This document shows positions 26,330 to 34,882 of a stretch of DNA of 64,000 nucleotides, one piece after another. The DNA is from Dehalococcoidia bacterium (GTDB taxonomy: Bacteria > Chloroflexota > Dehalococcoidia > Lucifugimonadales > UBA1123): positions 62,001 through 126,000 of the forward strand of contig VXRN01000023.1 of NCBI GenBank assembly GCA_009838465.1, in the 5' to 3' direction. The translations under genes were made by a program, and so were the position numbers. Every line of letters begins with the position of its first letter. Positions within the stretch are counted from its first letter, which is position 1. The notes under the pieces are model-generated. The model was given only the letters and a program-made list of their open reading frames with translations. It was not told where the DNA came from and did not search any database.

Positions 26330-27523
26330 ATGCCCCAAACCAGAGAGGCCGCAATAGTCGGTATCCACGAGTATCCGCTGAGGGTTGTCGGACCGGGGGT
26401 GAGCGCACTCCAGATCAAGGCCGCCTCAGCCGCCCGCGCGCTGGAGGATGCGGGACTAAGCTGGAGCGACGTGGACGCCGTTTACGACACCGGCAGCCAC
26501 CAGAGCATCGGGGGACTCGGCATTTCCGAGTATTTCGGCATCAAGCCCAGGCTGATCGACAACACAGCCGTGGGTGGAACGTCCTATGAGTTCCAGGCCA
26601 ACCACGCCGCGACGATGATAGCCGCGGGCAAATGCGACGTAGCTTTGCTGACCTACGGCTCGACGGCGCACTCCGACCGTCGCGCCATCGGCACAGGCGG
26701 CGCGGTAGGAGCGGGCGCGGCGAATCCGCAGTCCAACATGGAAGCATCCTGGGGACAGACGCTGATCGCCAATTACGCGATGGTCAAGAACCGCCATATG
26801 TACCAGTACGGCACGACGAACGAACAGTTCGCGCATATCTCCATCGCCACCCGCAAGCACGCGATGCGAAACCCGGAGGCTGTAAAGGCTATGACAGACC
26901 TGGAGTTCGTAGGAGTGCGGGAGCTTACGGTCGAGGACGTGGTTGACTCGAGGATGATAGCCTGGCCGCTGCGCCTTCTGGAGTGCTGCATGATCTCGGA
27001 CGGTGGTGGCGCGGTCGTCATAGCATCGAAAGAAGTGGCTGCGAACTGCGCCAAGAAGCCCGTGTGGATAATCGGCGGCGGTGAGGCGACCAAGTACAGG
27101 GAGAATGGTGGCGACATCACGGTCAGCGCAGGCGCGCAATCCGGTCCCAGGGCCTTTGCAGACGCCGGAGTTACGCCGGATGAGATTGACGTTCTCATGG
27201 CCTATGATTCGTTCAGCATCACGGTTATGTGCATGATCGAAGACTTGGGCTTCTGTGAGAAGGGCGAGGGCGGAGAGTACGTCGCGCAGGGACACCTCGT
27301 GTTTGACGATCCTCGCAAGCCCGCGATGAATACCGACGGCGGCGGCCTGTCTTCCAACCACCCAGGCGAGCGCGGGATATACTTGCTCATCGAGGCGGCG
27401 CGTCAGCTCAGGGGTGAATCGAACTCGCAGGTGGATGACGCACAGCTCGCTGTGGCCGTCGGAAACGGTGGACAGCTAGGGTCCAGACATGCCACAGGCG
27501 TCACGATACTGGCGGCGGACTAG
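26330..27523 (+). CDS. thiolase-like protein lacking the active-site cysteine (Ltp2-like)
   Basis: 397-aa thiolase-fold protein. Where thiolases carry the nucleophilic Cys (xNxxCxSG region), this one reads NTAVGGTSYEF, residues 78-88, so no Cys is present. The C-terminal part keeps NTDGGGLSSNHPG in place of GGxxxxGHPxGxxG. The loss of Cys and the pairing with a DUF35 protein are what is known for Ltp2-type retro-aldolases, which cleave a beta-hydroxyacyl-CoA in steroid side-chain degradation with the help of a DUF35 partner. AGGAG lies eight bases before the ATG. A carbon-carbon lyase role is inferred; substrate unknown. Confidence 0.85.
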   Translation: MPQTREAAIVGIHEYPLRVVGPGVSALQIKAASAARALEDAGLSWSDVDAVYDTGSHQSIGGLGISEYFGIKPRLIDNTAVGGTSYEFQANHAATMIAAGKCDVALLTYGSTAHSDRRAIGTGGAVGAGAANPQSNMEASWGQTLIANYAMVKNRHMYQYGTTNEQFAHISIATRKHAMRNPEAVKAMTDLEFVGVRELTVEDVVDSRMIAWPLRLLECCMISDGGGAVVIASKEVAANCAKKPVWIIGGGEATKYRENGGDITVSAGAQSGPRAFADAGVTPDEIDVLMAYDSFSITVMCMIEDLGFCEKGEGGEYVAQGHLVFDDPRKPAMNTDGGGLSSNHPGERGIYLLIEAARQLRGESNSQVDDAQLAVAVGNGGQLGSRHATGVTILAAD

Positions 27524-27597
27524 CGGATACCCGCAAAGCGTGCCACTACGGTGTGTGCCAGTTATCCGAATACTGATAAATGATGGAGAAGTACCAA

Positions 27598-28023
27598 ATG
27601 ACTGACAAACCACTCCGGCCGCAGCCGCGCTTTCCTGAGCAGGACACCGAACCGTTCTGGGAAGCCACCAAACGCCGTGAACTGATTTACCAGACCTGCG
27701 ACGACTGTGAGGACGAGGTTGTCTTCTACCCACGGGCCCACTGCACCAGTTGCATCTCTTCCAACATCTCTTGGAACGTCTCCAAGGGTGAGGGTGAGGT
27801 TTACACGTTCAGCGTCGTGATGCAGAACAGGCATCCGGCGTTCAAGGATCTCGGTCCCTACGCCTTGGCGTATGTTGACCTGGACGAAGGCTTCAGGATG
27901 ATGACCAACATCGTTGGGGTCGAAAACCCGATTGAGGACATACAGTGCGGGATGCGGGTCAAGCTCACCTGGATAGACCAGGGCGAGGGCAATATCGCGC
28001 TGCCCGTATTCGAGCCTGCGTGA
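27598..28023 (+). CDS. DUF35 / OB-fold acyl-CoA-binding zinc-ribbon protein
   Basis: 141 aa. The zinc ribbon is C34-x2-C37 and C49-x2-C52, preceded by the helix EPFWEATKRREL and followed by the OB fold (GEVYTFSVVMQNRHPAF...YALAYVDLDEGFRMMTNIV). DUF35 proteins partner with thiolase-fold enzymes and hold the acyl-CoA. GGAGAAG lies six bases before the ATG at 27598; the ATG at 27580 precedes that site and is rejected. It follows the thiolase-like gene by 74 bp on the same strand and should form a complex with it. Confidence 0.93.
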   Translation: MTDKPLRPQPRFPEQDTEPFWEATKRRELIYQTCDDCEDEVVFYPRAHCTSCISSNISWNVSKGEGEVYTFSVVMQNRHPAFKDLGPYALAYVDLDEGFRMMTNIVGVENPIEDIQCGMRVKLTWIDQGEGNIALPVFEPA

Positions 28024-28043
28024 TTTATTCCCCGAACACTGAA

Positions 28044-28070
28044 CCCCTCTGCGTTGATGGGAGAGGGTAA
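28044..28070 (+). repeat. CTCCCTTGATGGGAG repeat family, degenerate copy
   Basis: Reads CCCCTCT-GCGTTGATGGGAGAGGG, a partial form of the repeat at 29427, 48304, 49414 and 57143. It lies between the DUF35 and first acyl-CoA dehydrogenase genes. Confidence 0.5.
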
Positions 28071-28106
28071 AATTCCCATTCGATAGCCAACGACTGCCAG
28101 AACGCC

Positions 28107-29339
28107 ATGGACTTCCGATTCACGCCCGAACAAGACGAGTGGAGAGACGAAATCCGCTCCACAATCGAGTCTCTTATTACTTCCGAGCTTCGTGAGGAAA
28201 TGGAGACGGCGGATGACGTCGGTCCTGGACCTGCACAGAAGCAGTTCATGCGCGAATTGGGGAGTCGCGGCCTGCTTGGTATTTCCTGGCCGGAGGAATA
28301 CGGCGGTCTGGGACGTTCTCTCATGGACCAGTACATCTTCTCGGAGGAGATCGGTCGCTTCGGAAGCCTCTACACCAATGGCACAGCTACCCACATGGTA
28401 GGGCCGACGATTATGAATGTGGGAACTGACGAGCAGCGCGAGGAGTGGCTGCCTAAGATGCTCAGCGGCGAGGTCGAGTGCGCCCTTGGATATACCGAGC
28501 CCGGGGCGGGCACGGATCTGGCGGGACTTCAGACTCGCGCGGTGGTGGATGGCGACGACTATGTCATCAATGGGCAAAAGATGTTCACGAGCGCGGGACA
28601 CTTCTCGTCTCATGTATGGCTCTTGGCGCGAACGGACACAGAGGTACGTAAGCACAGGGGGCTGTCGGTGTTCCTGGTGCCCATGGACTCGGAGGGCATA
28701 TCCGTTCGACCGCTGTGGCGTATGGACAGCGGACGCACAAACGAGGTCTTCTTCGACAACGTGCGAGTGCCGCGCCAGAACCTCATAGGTGAACCCAACC
28801 GGGGCTGGTATCACGTCGCAATGGCGCTGGACTTCGAGAGGGTGAGCATAGGCTCGCGCTATACCGGACTTCTGCGCCGGATGGACAGGCTCATCAAGTT
28901 TGCCAACGAACATGAGACGGATGGGAAACCACTCTCACAGGATCCTCACGTCAGGACTCGGTTCGCCGAACTCGGCATGAAGTTGGAGGTCGTGCGCCTC
29001 TTCTCGTACCGAACCGCCTGGATGACTGACCGAGGAACAGTACCAAACTACGAAAGCTCCGCGCTCAAGATAGTGGCGACTGACCTTATCCAGGAAGTCG
29101 CAGACTTTGGCTTCGAGCTTCTGGGTATGTACGGCCAGCTTACGAAGGGTTCGCCCTATTCGCTGCTGGATGGCGAGATGGAGCAGGCGTACCGCAGCGG
29201 CATATTCCTGCGTTTCGGCGGCGGCGCGAACGAGGTTCAGCGCGACATCATGGCGCGGCGCGGACTCGGAATGCCCAGGCCGGATTCATCCGGATTTACG
29301 TCACTCACCCGTTCCGGCGGGACGCAGGTGACTTCCTGA
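28107..29339 (+). CDS. acyl-CoA dehydrogenase, large partner
   Basis: 410-aa flavoenzyme. N-terminal helix FTPEQDEWRDEIR, central ALGYTEPGAGTDLAGL and MFTSAGHFSSHVWLLART, and the C-terminal LRFGGGANEVQRDIMARRGLG where FAD contacts lie. It would oxidise an acyl-CoA to the 2-enoyl-CoA and pass electrons to ETF. It is followed by a second, shorter acyl-CoA dehydrogenase, the arrangement of heteromeric pairs such as the actinobacterial steroid enzymes in which each subunit supplies half of the FAD site. Located in the thiolase-like/DUF35 cluster; no clear ribosome site. Confidence 0.9.
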   Translation: MDFRFTPEQDEWRDEIRSTIESLITSELREEMETADDVGPGPAQKQFMRELGSRGLLGISWPEEYGGLGRSLMDQYIFSEEIGRFGSLYTNGTATHMVGPTIMNVGTDEQREEWLPKMLSGEVECALGYTEPGAGTDLAGLQTRAVVDGDDYVINGQKMFTSAGHFSSHVWLLARTDTEVRKHRGLSVFLVPMDSEGISVRPLWRMDSGRTNEVFFDNVRVPRQNLIGEPNRGWYHVAMALDFERVSIGSRYTGLLRRMDRLIKFANEHETDGKPLSQDPHVRTRFAELGMKLEVVRLFSYRTAWMTDRGTVPNYESSALKIVATDLIQEVADFGFELLGMYGQLTKGSPYSLLDGEMEQAYRSGIFLRFGGGANEVQRDIMARRGLGMPRPDSSGFTSLTRSGGTQVTS

Positions 29340-29426
29340 GCGCGAAACAATGGTAGTAGTCCTCCTCTCTTGATAGGCTGACAAGGGTGGCAAATGTGCA
29401 GCCAGTTTTGGATACCAGTCAACAAA

Positions 29427-29464
29427 TCCCCTCTCCCTTGATGGGAGAGGGTTAGGGTGATGGT
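29427..29464 (+). repeat. CTCCCTTGATGGGAG repeat family, copy 2
   Basis: TCCCCTCTCCCTTGATGGGAGAGGG-type hairpin followed by TTAGGGTGATGG. It lies between the two acyl-CoA dehydrogenase genes, so a hairpin would form in their shared transcript. Its right end overlaps possible upstream start codons of the second gene. Confidence 0.75.
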
Positions 29465-29468
29465 GGCA

Positions 29469-30605
29469 ATGGATCTGTCTCTTACCGAGAAACAGGAGGC
29501 TCTCAAGAGCGAAGCGCGGGAGTTCTTCGAGCGCGAGTGCCCTACCAGCCTCGTCCGCGAGATGGAACGCGACGAACGCGGCTACCCCACCGAACTGTGG
29601 GAGCGCATGGCCGCTCTCGGCTGGATGGGGTTGCCCTTTCCTGAGTGGTACGGTGGAGGTGGAGGTTCGCTGACCGACCTAGCAGTTCTGCTGGAAGAGT
29701 TTGGACGTGCGCTTGTGCCGGGGCCATTCTTCAACTCGGTAGCAGTTGTGGGTCTGACGATCTTGGATGCAGGCTCGGACGAACAGAAGGCGGCGATTCT
29801 ACCCCGCATAGCGGACGGTTCTCTGATAGCCACCGCAGCTCTGCTCGAAGAGGACGCGCGCTATCGCCCGGAAGCTATCAGGATGCCGCTCGAAACACGC
29901 GAAGGTCAGTCTGTTCTGAACGGAGTGAAGATGTTTGTCGAGTACGCCAACTCGGCGGACGTTATGCTGACTCCAGTGCGGACTTCGCAAAACGGTGATT
30001 CTGAGAAAGGGGTTACCTTGGCCTTGATTTCGGCGTCGGACGCCGGGATCGAAGCGACCTCTCTTGACAGCATAGCCCGCGACAGACAGTTCGCGCTCCA
30101 ATTCGAGGATGTATCGGTATCCCCTGATGCGATTTTAGGCAGTGTAGGAGACGCTTGGCCGATTCTAAAACGCGCTCTGGACAGGGCGACTTTGCTGCAT
30201 TGCGCGCAGAGCGTGGGCGGCGCACAGCGTGTCCTTGAAATGACAGTTGACTATACGAAGCAACGCGTACAGTTTGACCGCCCAATCGCCAGCTTCCAGT
30301 CGGTTCAGCACGACTGCGCCGACATGGTTATAGCCATAGACTCGGCGCGGCTCGCCGTGTACCAGGCAATAACGCGCATAGAGGACGGACAGAACGCCGA
30401 CAAGGAAATCGCGCTTGCCAAGACGATCACCAACCACGCCTACAAGTGGACAACGCTTACCGCACAGCAGGTACACGGCGGCATCGCGTTCATGGAAGAG
30501 TACGACCTTCAGCTATGGACACGACGCGCGAAGGTCGCGGAGCTGAAGTTCGGAGCGTCGTCCGGCTATACGGAATCGTTCGCACAGCAGATGGGGTTGG
30601 CGTAG
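29469..30605 (+). CDS. acyl-CoA dehydrogenase, small partner
   Basis: 378 aa from the ATG at 29469, where the protein begins MDLSLTEKQEALKSEARE as in other family members; the GTG/ATG codons at 29457-29460 lie inside the repeat element and are rejected. Middle region LIATAALLEEDARY replaces the usual T-E-x-G-S flavin loop, and the C-terminus reads QQVHGGIAFMEEYDLQLWTRRA. It resembles the less conserved subunit of two-gene dehydrogenases (FadE28/29-type), so it may be inactive alone. Its stop abuts the end of the convergent peptidyl-tRNA hydrolase gene. Confidence 0.88.
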   Translation: MDLSLTEKQEALKSEAREFFERECPTSLVREMERDERGYPTELWERMAALGWMGLPFPEWYGGGGGSLTDLAVLLEEFGRALVPGPFFNSVAVVGLTILDAGSDEQKAAILPRIADGSLIATAALLEEDARYRPEAIRMPLETREGQSVLNGVKMFVEYANSADVMLTPVRTSQNGDSEKGVTLALISASDAGIEATSLDSIARDRQFALQFEDVSVSPDAILGSVGDAWPILKRALDRATLLHCAQSVGGAQRVLEMTVDYTKQRVQFDRPIASFQSVQHDCADMVIAIDSARLAVYQAITRIEDGQNADKEIALAKTITNHAYKWTTLTAQQVHGGIAFMEEYDLQLWTRRAKVAELKFGASSGYTESFAQQMGLA

Positions 30606-31217
30606 TCAGTTCACCTTGTTCATCGCTCTGTCAACGCCCTCTTCCAGCAGGTAGAGGATTGAGTTGGTGGCCCGGACTATCGCGTCGTCAACGAGTTCTC
30701 GGTCCTGGGCGGACATCTCTCCCAGCACCCAGCCCACCATGTCGCCGCTTGGAGGAGGCCGCCCGACCCCTATCCTGAGACGGGCGAAGTCCTGATTTCC
30801 GAGTGTCTCTATGATGGACTTGATACCGTTATGGCCGGCGGCACTTCCCCTGGGTCTAAGTCTCAACTTGCCAGGCGGCAGGGCGGTCTCGTCATACACT
30901 ACCAGCAGGCGTTCTTGGGTGGTTCGGAACCGCGCCAGCAGGTATCGGACCGCCGCCCCGCTGCCGTTGACGTGGGTGCGCGGCTTGGCGAGCACGACGG
31001 TGCGCTCGCCGATAGCTCCAATGCCCAACCTGGTTGTGCTGTGGGCTCTGCCGACCTCTATGCCGTGCTTTTCGGCAAGAAGATCAACCAGCCACCAGCC
31101 AGCGTTGTGCCGCGTGCGGGCATAGTGCGGCTCAGGATTGCCGAGTCCGACGATGATAAGGTCGGGTTTTGCGGACTCGACTGTTCTCTTTCTGCGGATG
31201 AGTTTCTTGAGGATCAA
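30606..31217 (-). CDS. pth: peptidyl-tRNA hydrolase
   Basis: 203 aa. The active-site region LIIVGLGNPEPHYARTRHNAGWW, then KPRTHVNGSG and AGHNGIKSIIETLG are canonical and include the catalytic His in RHNAG. It releases tRNA from stalled peptidyl-tRNA in the cytosol and is essential in most bacteria. The start is a TTG at 31217 that adds a basic 17-residue extension before the conserved core; no ATG is available in frame nearby. Upstream is the transketolase-like gene with a terminator-like hairpin between. Confidence 0.93.
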   Translation of the reverse strand: MILKKLIRRKRTVESAKPDLIIVGLGNPEPHYARTRHNAGWWLVDLLAEKHGIEVGRAHSTTRLGIGAIGERTVVLAKPRTHVNGSGAAVRYLLARFRTTQERLLVVYDETALPPGKLRLRPRGSAAGHNGIKSIIETLGNQDFARLRIGVGRPPPSGDMVGWVLGEMSAQDRELVDDAIVRATNSILYLLEEGVDRAMNKVN

Positions 31218-31227
31218 AAGGGAATCC

Positions 31228-31353
31228 CATGTAAGCTAATAGTTTGGGATTGGATGATACTCCCAGTTCAGAACGAACCAAAGTCCAGTTTCAATCTTCG
31301 GTTAAAATTATTGAGGGAGAATCCCTTAGCGAGTTCTCCCTCAAGCTTACATG
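31228..31353. repeat. nested inverted repeats in the tkt-pth intergenic region
   Basis: A perfect 10-bp inverted repeat CATGTAAGCT (31228-31237) / AGCTTACATG (31344-31353) encloses about 106 bp, which itself contains the terminator hairpin at 31311-31344. The words AATAGTTTGGG and AATAGTTCAGAACTTGGG flank it. A long fold-back in the leader of pth is possible. Confidence 0.55.
31311..31344 (-). terminator. intrinsic terminator of the transketolase-like gene
   Basis: Perfect 11-bp stem TTGAGGGAGAA/TTCTCCCTCAA with a 12-base loop. Read leftward (the direction of the transketolase gene) it is followed by TAATTTTAACC, a moderate T-tract. It lies 29 bp after the stop codon at 31373. Confidence 0.65.
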
Positions 31354-31372
31354 CAATAGTTCAGAACTTGGG

Positions 31373-33934
31373 TTATCCGAGTACCGAGAGCGCCTCTCTC
31401 TGTCGACTCAGCCGACTGTCCCGCTCCGCGGCGAAGCGCTTGATGCCCTTGTAGATGGACTCGGCGTCGAGGTGGGCCTCGGCGATTACGTCGGCCTCCG
31501 AGCCGCCCGTGAGCCACTGGTTGTCCCAGTCGGATGTGAGCGAGTATTCGTCGGTCAGTGGGCCGACGTTCTGCACAGGCCACATCCGGCGAGTCCCCGT
31601 CGTTACCACCATCAGGTCGTACTTGCCGGCGGTGGGAAGGACCGAATCCTGGTACTCCGCGGACTGTCGCCTGAAGAGTTCCTCGCTGATTGCCGCTATC
31701 ACGCGGACGTTCACGCCCTCTTCTTCGAGGCGTGAGAGAACTGACACGAGATTGACCGTGGAAGACGAACCTTGCACCAAGACGTAGCCGTCTTTGGGCT
31801 TGTCCGGGTCGAAGTCCCGTATCAGGTAGAAACCCTTCGCGGCTGCCTTGAGGTCAGTGTCCGCAAAACTGCTACGGTCCGATACCGGGAAGTCCGGCCT
31901 GGCAACCTCGATGACGATGACACCCACTTTGGGGTCATTGGCGGCTATCTCGGCCGCCGCGAAATATCCTGGGGCTACGTCGTTGTAGTCCCAGAAGCTC
32001 AGGACTATGACCTGGTCGCGTGGGAAGAGCTTCCATACCTGGGGCGCGAATATGCCGAAGTGCGTGCGCGCGTCGGCGGCAGTCTCGGGGCCAGAGTGTC
32101 CTGCGAGTATGTGAAGCACTCCAGTCCTGAACGGGCTGTCCTGGTTCTGCTGGCTCCAGACACGGGAGGGCAGGTACATGAGCGGGGTGAACGCGCCGTA
32201 AGTGCCGCTGAGCGCCCAGACGCCCACGTGTTCGTCGGGATCGAGGGAGACCGACTGCCCCACCAGTCCTATAGCGGTGGAAGCGTTTCCCGCTTCCTGG
32301 ATTGCGGCCTTCAAACGTCCGCCGCTCGGATTGGCTACTGGATCGAAGGTGTCCCAGATAGCGCCATGCTCCACGTTGATGGACTCCGCCAGGTCGGCGG
32401 CGACCACGATGAAGCGGTTGTCGGTAACGTAGTTCGTCCACTTGATTATCTCGGAGATGGCCCTGCGGGTGCCGCGCACGTTTCCAGGCTCCTCGAACAG
32501 CTTGATGGAGAGGTCCTTCTCCTCGCCGGACGAGGCGTTCGTTACCTTGACGTTCTGCACCTCCACTGGGAGATTCTTGACCGACAAGCGGCTGTCCTTG
32601 AAGGGGTTGGTGGCGCGGTCAACGCGCAGCGGCAGACCGTCGTCAACGCTTTCGCCCAACTCCACTAGGCGGTCGGCAATCCAGTCCCCCAGTCCGTTTC
32701 GGTCCAATACCGACATGGCGACATCCATGTTCTTCTTGAACTGGATGAGACGCTCTCTCTCGTCGGACACCGCTCCGTTGCGGATTCCCTCAAACTCTAC
32801 GCCGAATTTCTCTTCAAATGTATTCGCGAGTCCCACAAAGTAGTCGCCGTTCATCGCCATGTTGTATGGGTGGCTATGGTAGCTGACCACCTGCTCGCCG
32901 TAGCCTGGTATATGCCCATTCTGGGCAGCGGGCCACCATCCCTTGACGGTCTTGCCCACGACGATCATGGGCCTGTCGTCCTCATGGTCCCAGTCTTCCA
33001 TCGTCTTGAGCGCGGCGACGACCTGGTCGTAGTCGTTGCCGTCATCCAGGGTCATTACGTTCCAGCCATATGCGGCCCACTGGTCTTCGATCTTGTAGGC
33101 GTCGTAAACCGGCTTGATGACACTTCCGACGAGCTCATCGTCAATTCCGGCGTTGTTGTAGGAGAGCAGTATGCGCAGCCGCTTGCCGACCTGCTGAGCG
33201 ACGGCGGCGGTCTTCATCTCCTGCGAGTGGCCGGAGGTCATTGCGAACTCGCCCTCGATAGCCATTATCTTCAGGCTGTCGGGCGCGCCAACGATGTCCC
33301 AGAAGGCCGCCTTGCCCGCTGATGTGGCGATGCCGATACCGGACGGGCCGCCGTTGACGTCGTTGGTGAGGTCGGTCGTCTCGGAGTGACCCGCCAGGGA
33401 CCTTATACCCCTGATCGCGGCCTGCGCCATGAGAGGGTGATCCTGGAGGTTGTTGTCCTGGAGGATGGTGTCGAGAGCGCCTCTGCCGCGTCGGAATCCC
33501 AGCGCGTCTATGGAAAGCATCGAGGTATCCGGGTCGGCGTAATAGCGGTCGTCCCCGGTTGCAGTGTGTTTGCGTGCGAGGGCTTCGCCCAGGATCATCC
33601 AGAGTGCGTAGGTGACGGGAGCGTTGTGGCCGCCGGCGAGCATGAACCTGTCGGAGTATGGATGCTTGGGTCGGCGATAGTCGTATCTCAGGCCGCCAAG
33701 ATCAGGTCCGACAAGGTGGCTTGCTACAGTGTAAGGCGTATATGCGAGCGGCCCGCCGAAGTGTCCGGTCTGGGCGTAGTTGCCGAGTAGGACAAGTGTC
33801 ATGGCGGTCAGAAAACCGACATCCTCTACTCGTTCCCTGTCATAGTCCGGCAGTTCCACTTCACGGCGGGTCAGGCCATGCGAAATTGAGAGGGTGTTGA
33901 CTGTTGCCGTAGAGCTTCCGTTTGTTGCTACCAT
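31373..33934 (-). CDS. large transketolase-like TPP enzyme
   Basis: 853 aa, some 200 longer than a normal transketolase and nearer to homodimeric pyruvate dehydrogenase E1 in size. It has the TPP domain (AGGHNAPVTYALW, LSYNNAGID), the Pyr domain (IVVAADLAESIN...) and a C-terminal transketolase domain. The metal/TPP motif normally GDG...NN reads IEGE...NN: Glu replaces the Mg-binding Asp. GGGGGAGTATGTTTCT precedes the ATG. It would transfer or oxidise a two-carbon ketol unit, but the motif change and size leave the reaction open. No E2/E3 genes are adjacent. Confidence 0.8.
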   Translation of the reverse strand: MVATNGSSTATVNTLSISHGLTRREVELPDYDRERVEDVGFLTAMTLVLLGNYAQTGHFGGPLAYTPYTVASHLVGPDLGGLRYDYRRPKHPYSDRFMLAGGHNAPVTYALWMILGEALARKHTATGDDRYYADPDTSMLSIDALGFRRGRGALDTILQDNNLQDHPLMAQAAIRGIRSLAGHSETTDLTNDVNGGPSGIGIATSAGKAAFWDIVGAPDSLKIMAIEGEFAMTSGHSQEMKTAAVAQQVGKRLRILLSYNNAGIDDELVGSVIKPVYDAYKIEDQWAAYGWNVMTLDDGNDYDQVVAALKTMEDWDHEDDRPMIVVGKTVKGWWPAAQNGHIPGYGEQVVSYHSHPYNMAMNGDYFVGLANTFEEKFGVEFEGIRNGAVSDERERLIQFKKNMDVAMSVLDRNGLGDWIADRLVELGESVDDGLPLRVDRATNPFKDSRLSVKNLPVEVQNVKVTNASSGEEKDLSIKLFEEPGNVRGTRRAISEIIKWTNYVTDNRFIVVAADLAESINVEHGAIWDTFDPVANPSGGRLKAAIQEAGNASTAIGLVGQSVSLDPDEHVGVWALSGTYGAFTPLMYLPSRVWSQQNQDSPFRTGVLHILAGHSGPETAADARTHFGIFAPQVWKLFPRDQVIVLSFWDYNDVAPGYFAAAEIAANDPKVGVIVIEVARPDFPVSDRSSFADTDLKAAAKGFYLIRDFDPDKPKDGYVLVQGSSSTVNLVSVLSRLEEEGVNVRVIAAISEELFRRQSAEYQDSVLPTAGKYDLMVVTTGTRRMWPVQNVGPLTDEYSLTSDWDNQWLTGGSEADVIAEAHLDAESIYKGIKRFAAERDSRLSRQREALSVLG

Positions 33935-34143
33935 AGAAACATACTCCCCCCGAAGGGTTTTTGCTGTTGATCTGTGCGCCCATGAGCGCGTTTCATGCTT
34001 AGTTGGCCCGCCCTCGCTAGAGAGGTCAGACTAAGCTGAATGATAATTGTTAGGGGTGTCGGGTTGCAACCTCGCCGGATGCCAAAGTGAGCGAGTCTGG
34101 CCCCGGATTCAATCAGCGGACTTCGGCCTGCTGTGGATGGACA

Positions 34144-34545
34144 CTACTGATAAATCATCCATTCGAGCAGGTTTTCGTCCGGGTCCCTCGCATAAAGACT
34201 GACCGCGTTCCTGTGTCTGAGAGCGCCGCGTCTGGGACCAGGGCCAGAGATGATCTCGACGCCCGCCTTCTTGAGCATCTCCTCGCACTCTGCGGCTGTC
34301 CCATCCCAGACGAAGCAGATGTCTCCGCATCCCGGCACTGCCGTCGGACCTCGCAGACTGGCGGTGTAGCCCTCGGGGTGGACATTGATCTTGGAGTCGC
34401 CAACCTGTATCGAAAAGGCGTTGGCTTTGCCGGCGCGCCATTCATCTTCGTCGTTGATCGTAAAGCCCAGCCGCTTGTAGAACTCTATCAGCCTCTCGGC
34501 GTTGGAGGTGGGCATGGCAATATGGTCTATGCTTACCGTGGACAT
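34144..34545 (-). CDS. VOC-family (glyoxalase/dioxygenase fold) protein
   Basis: 133 aa. Two beta-alpha-beta-beta-beta units: IDHIAMPTSN...LIEFYKRLGF and the second ending LYARDPDENLLEWMIY. Metal-ligand candidates are the His in IDHIAM and the Glu in LEW, as in glyoxalase I and fosfomycin-resistance enzymes. Substrate unknown. It stands alone between the transketolase-like gene and a promoter-rich intergenic region. Confidence 0.88.
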   Translation of the reverse strand: MSTVSIDHIAMPTSNAERLIEFYKRLGFTINDEDEWRAGKANAFSIQVGDSKINVHPEGYTASLRGPTAVPGCGDICFVWDGTAAECEEMLKKAGVEIISGPGPRRGALRHRNAVSLYARDPDENLLEWMIYQ

Positions 34546-34882
34546 ATTTGCAGATCCTTTTCGCTATTGGGGGCTAGGGCTTTTGCAAAGTCGGCGGACG
34601 ATGCGACATATATCGTAGCTTATATATACCCGGAAAAGTGCTGGGCGTTAACTGGGAAGTTCACAGGGTTGGGCTGGGATGGTTTTCACCCAGCGTTGCC
34701 CAGAGTTTTCCCAGCGTTGAAGCTACGGAATGATTCTTTCATCGTCTGTTGGCCCGCACTATAAACAGCTATTTATACATACGTTCTGAATTCATGGTAT
34801 AATTGTAGCATAGAATGAAGTATCAGACGAAACCTTGAAAGACTTTGAAAAGGCCCTGAGTTTCAGGAATAGGGAGATACAC
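34546..34882. other. 337-bp intergenic region with inverted repeat and promoter, no gene
   Basis: No gene seen. It holds CGTAGCTT (34614-34621) and its inverse AAGCTACG (34720-34727) enclosing repeated CCCAGCGTTG / CCCAGAGTT words, a TATATATA run, and a TGGTATAAT extended -10 at 34795-34803. The layout resembles the 11.87 kb intergenic element. Confidence 0.55.
34795..34803 (+). promoter_or_regulatory. extended -10 promoter TGGTATAAT
   Basis: TGn followed by a perfect TATAAT, 79 bp before the TTG start of the HAD gene at 34883. No good -35 is seen, which is normal for extended -10 promoters. The same nine bases occur at 12942-12950. Confidence 0.55.

Noticed and set aside
27858-28913. 351-codon open frame on the minus strand
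   Set aside because: Antisense to DUF35 and acyl-CoA dehydrogenase genes; no domain seen.
29457-29468. GTG and ATG starts for the second acyl-CoA dehydrogenase
   Set aside because: They lie within the right end of a dispersed repeat; the conserved N-terminus begins at the ATG at 29469.
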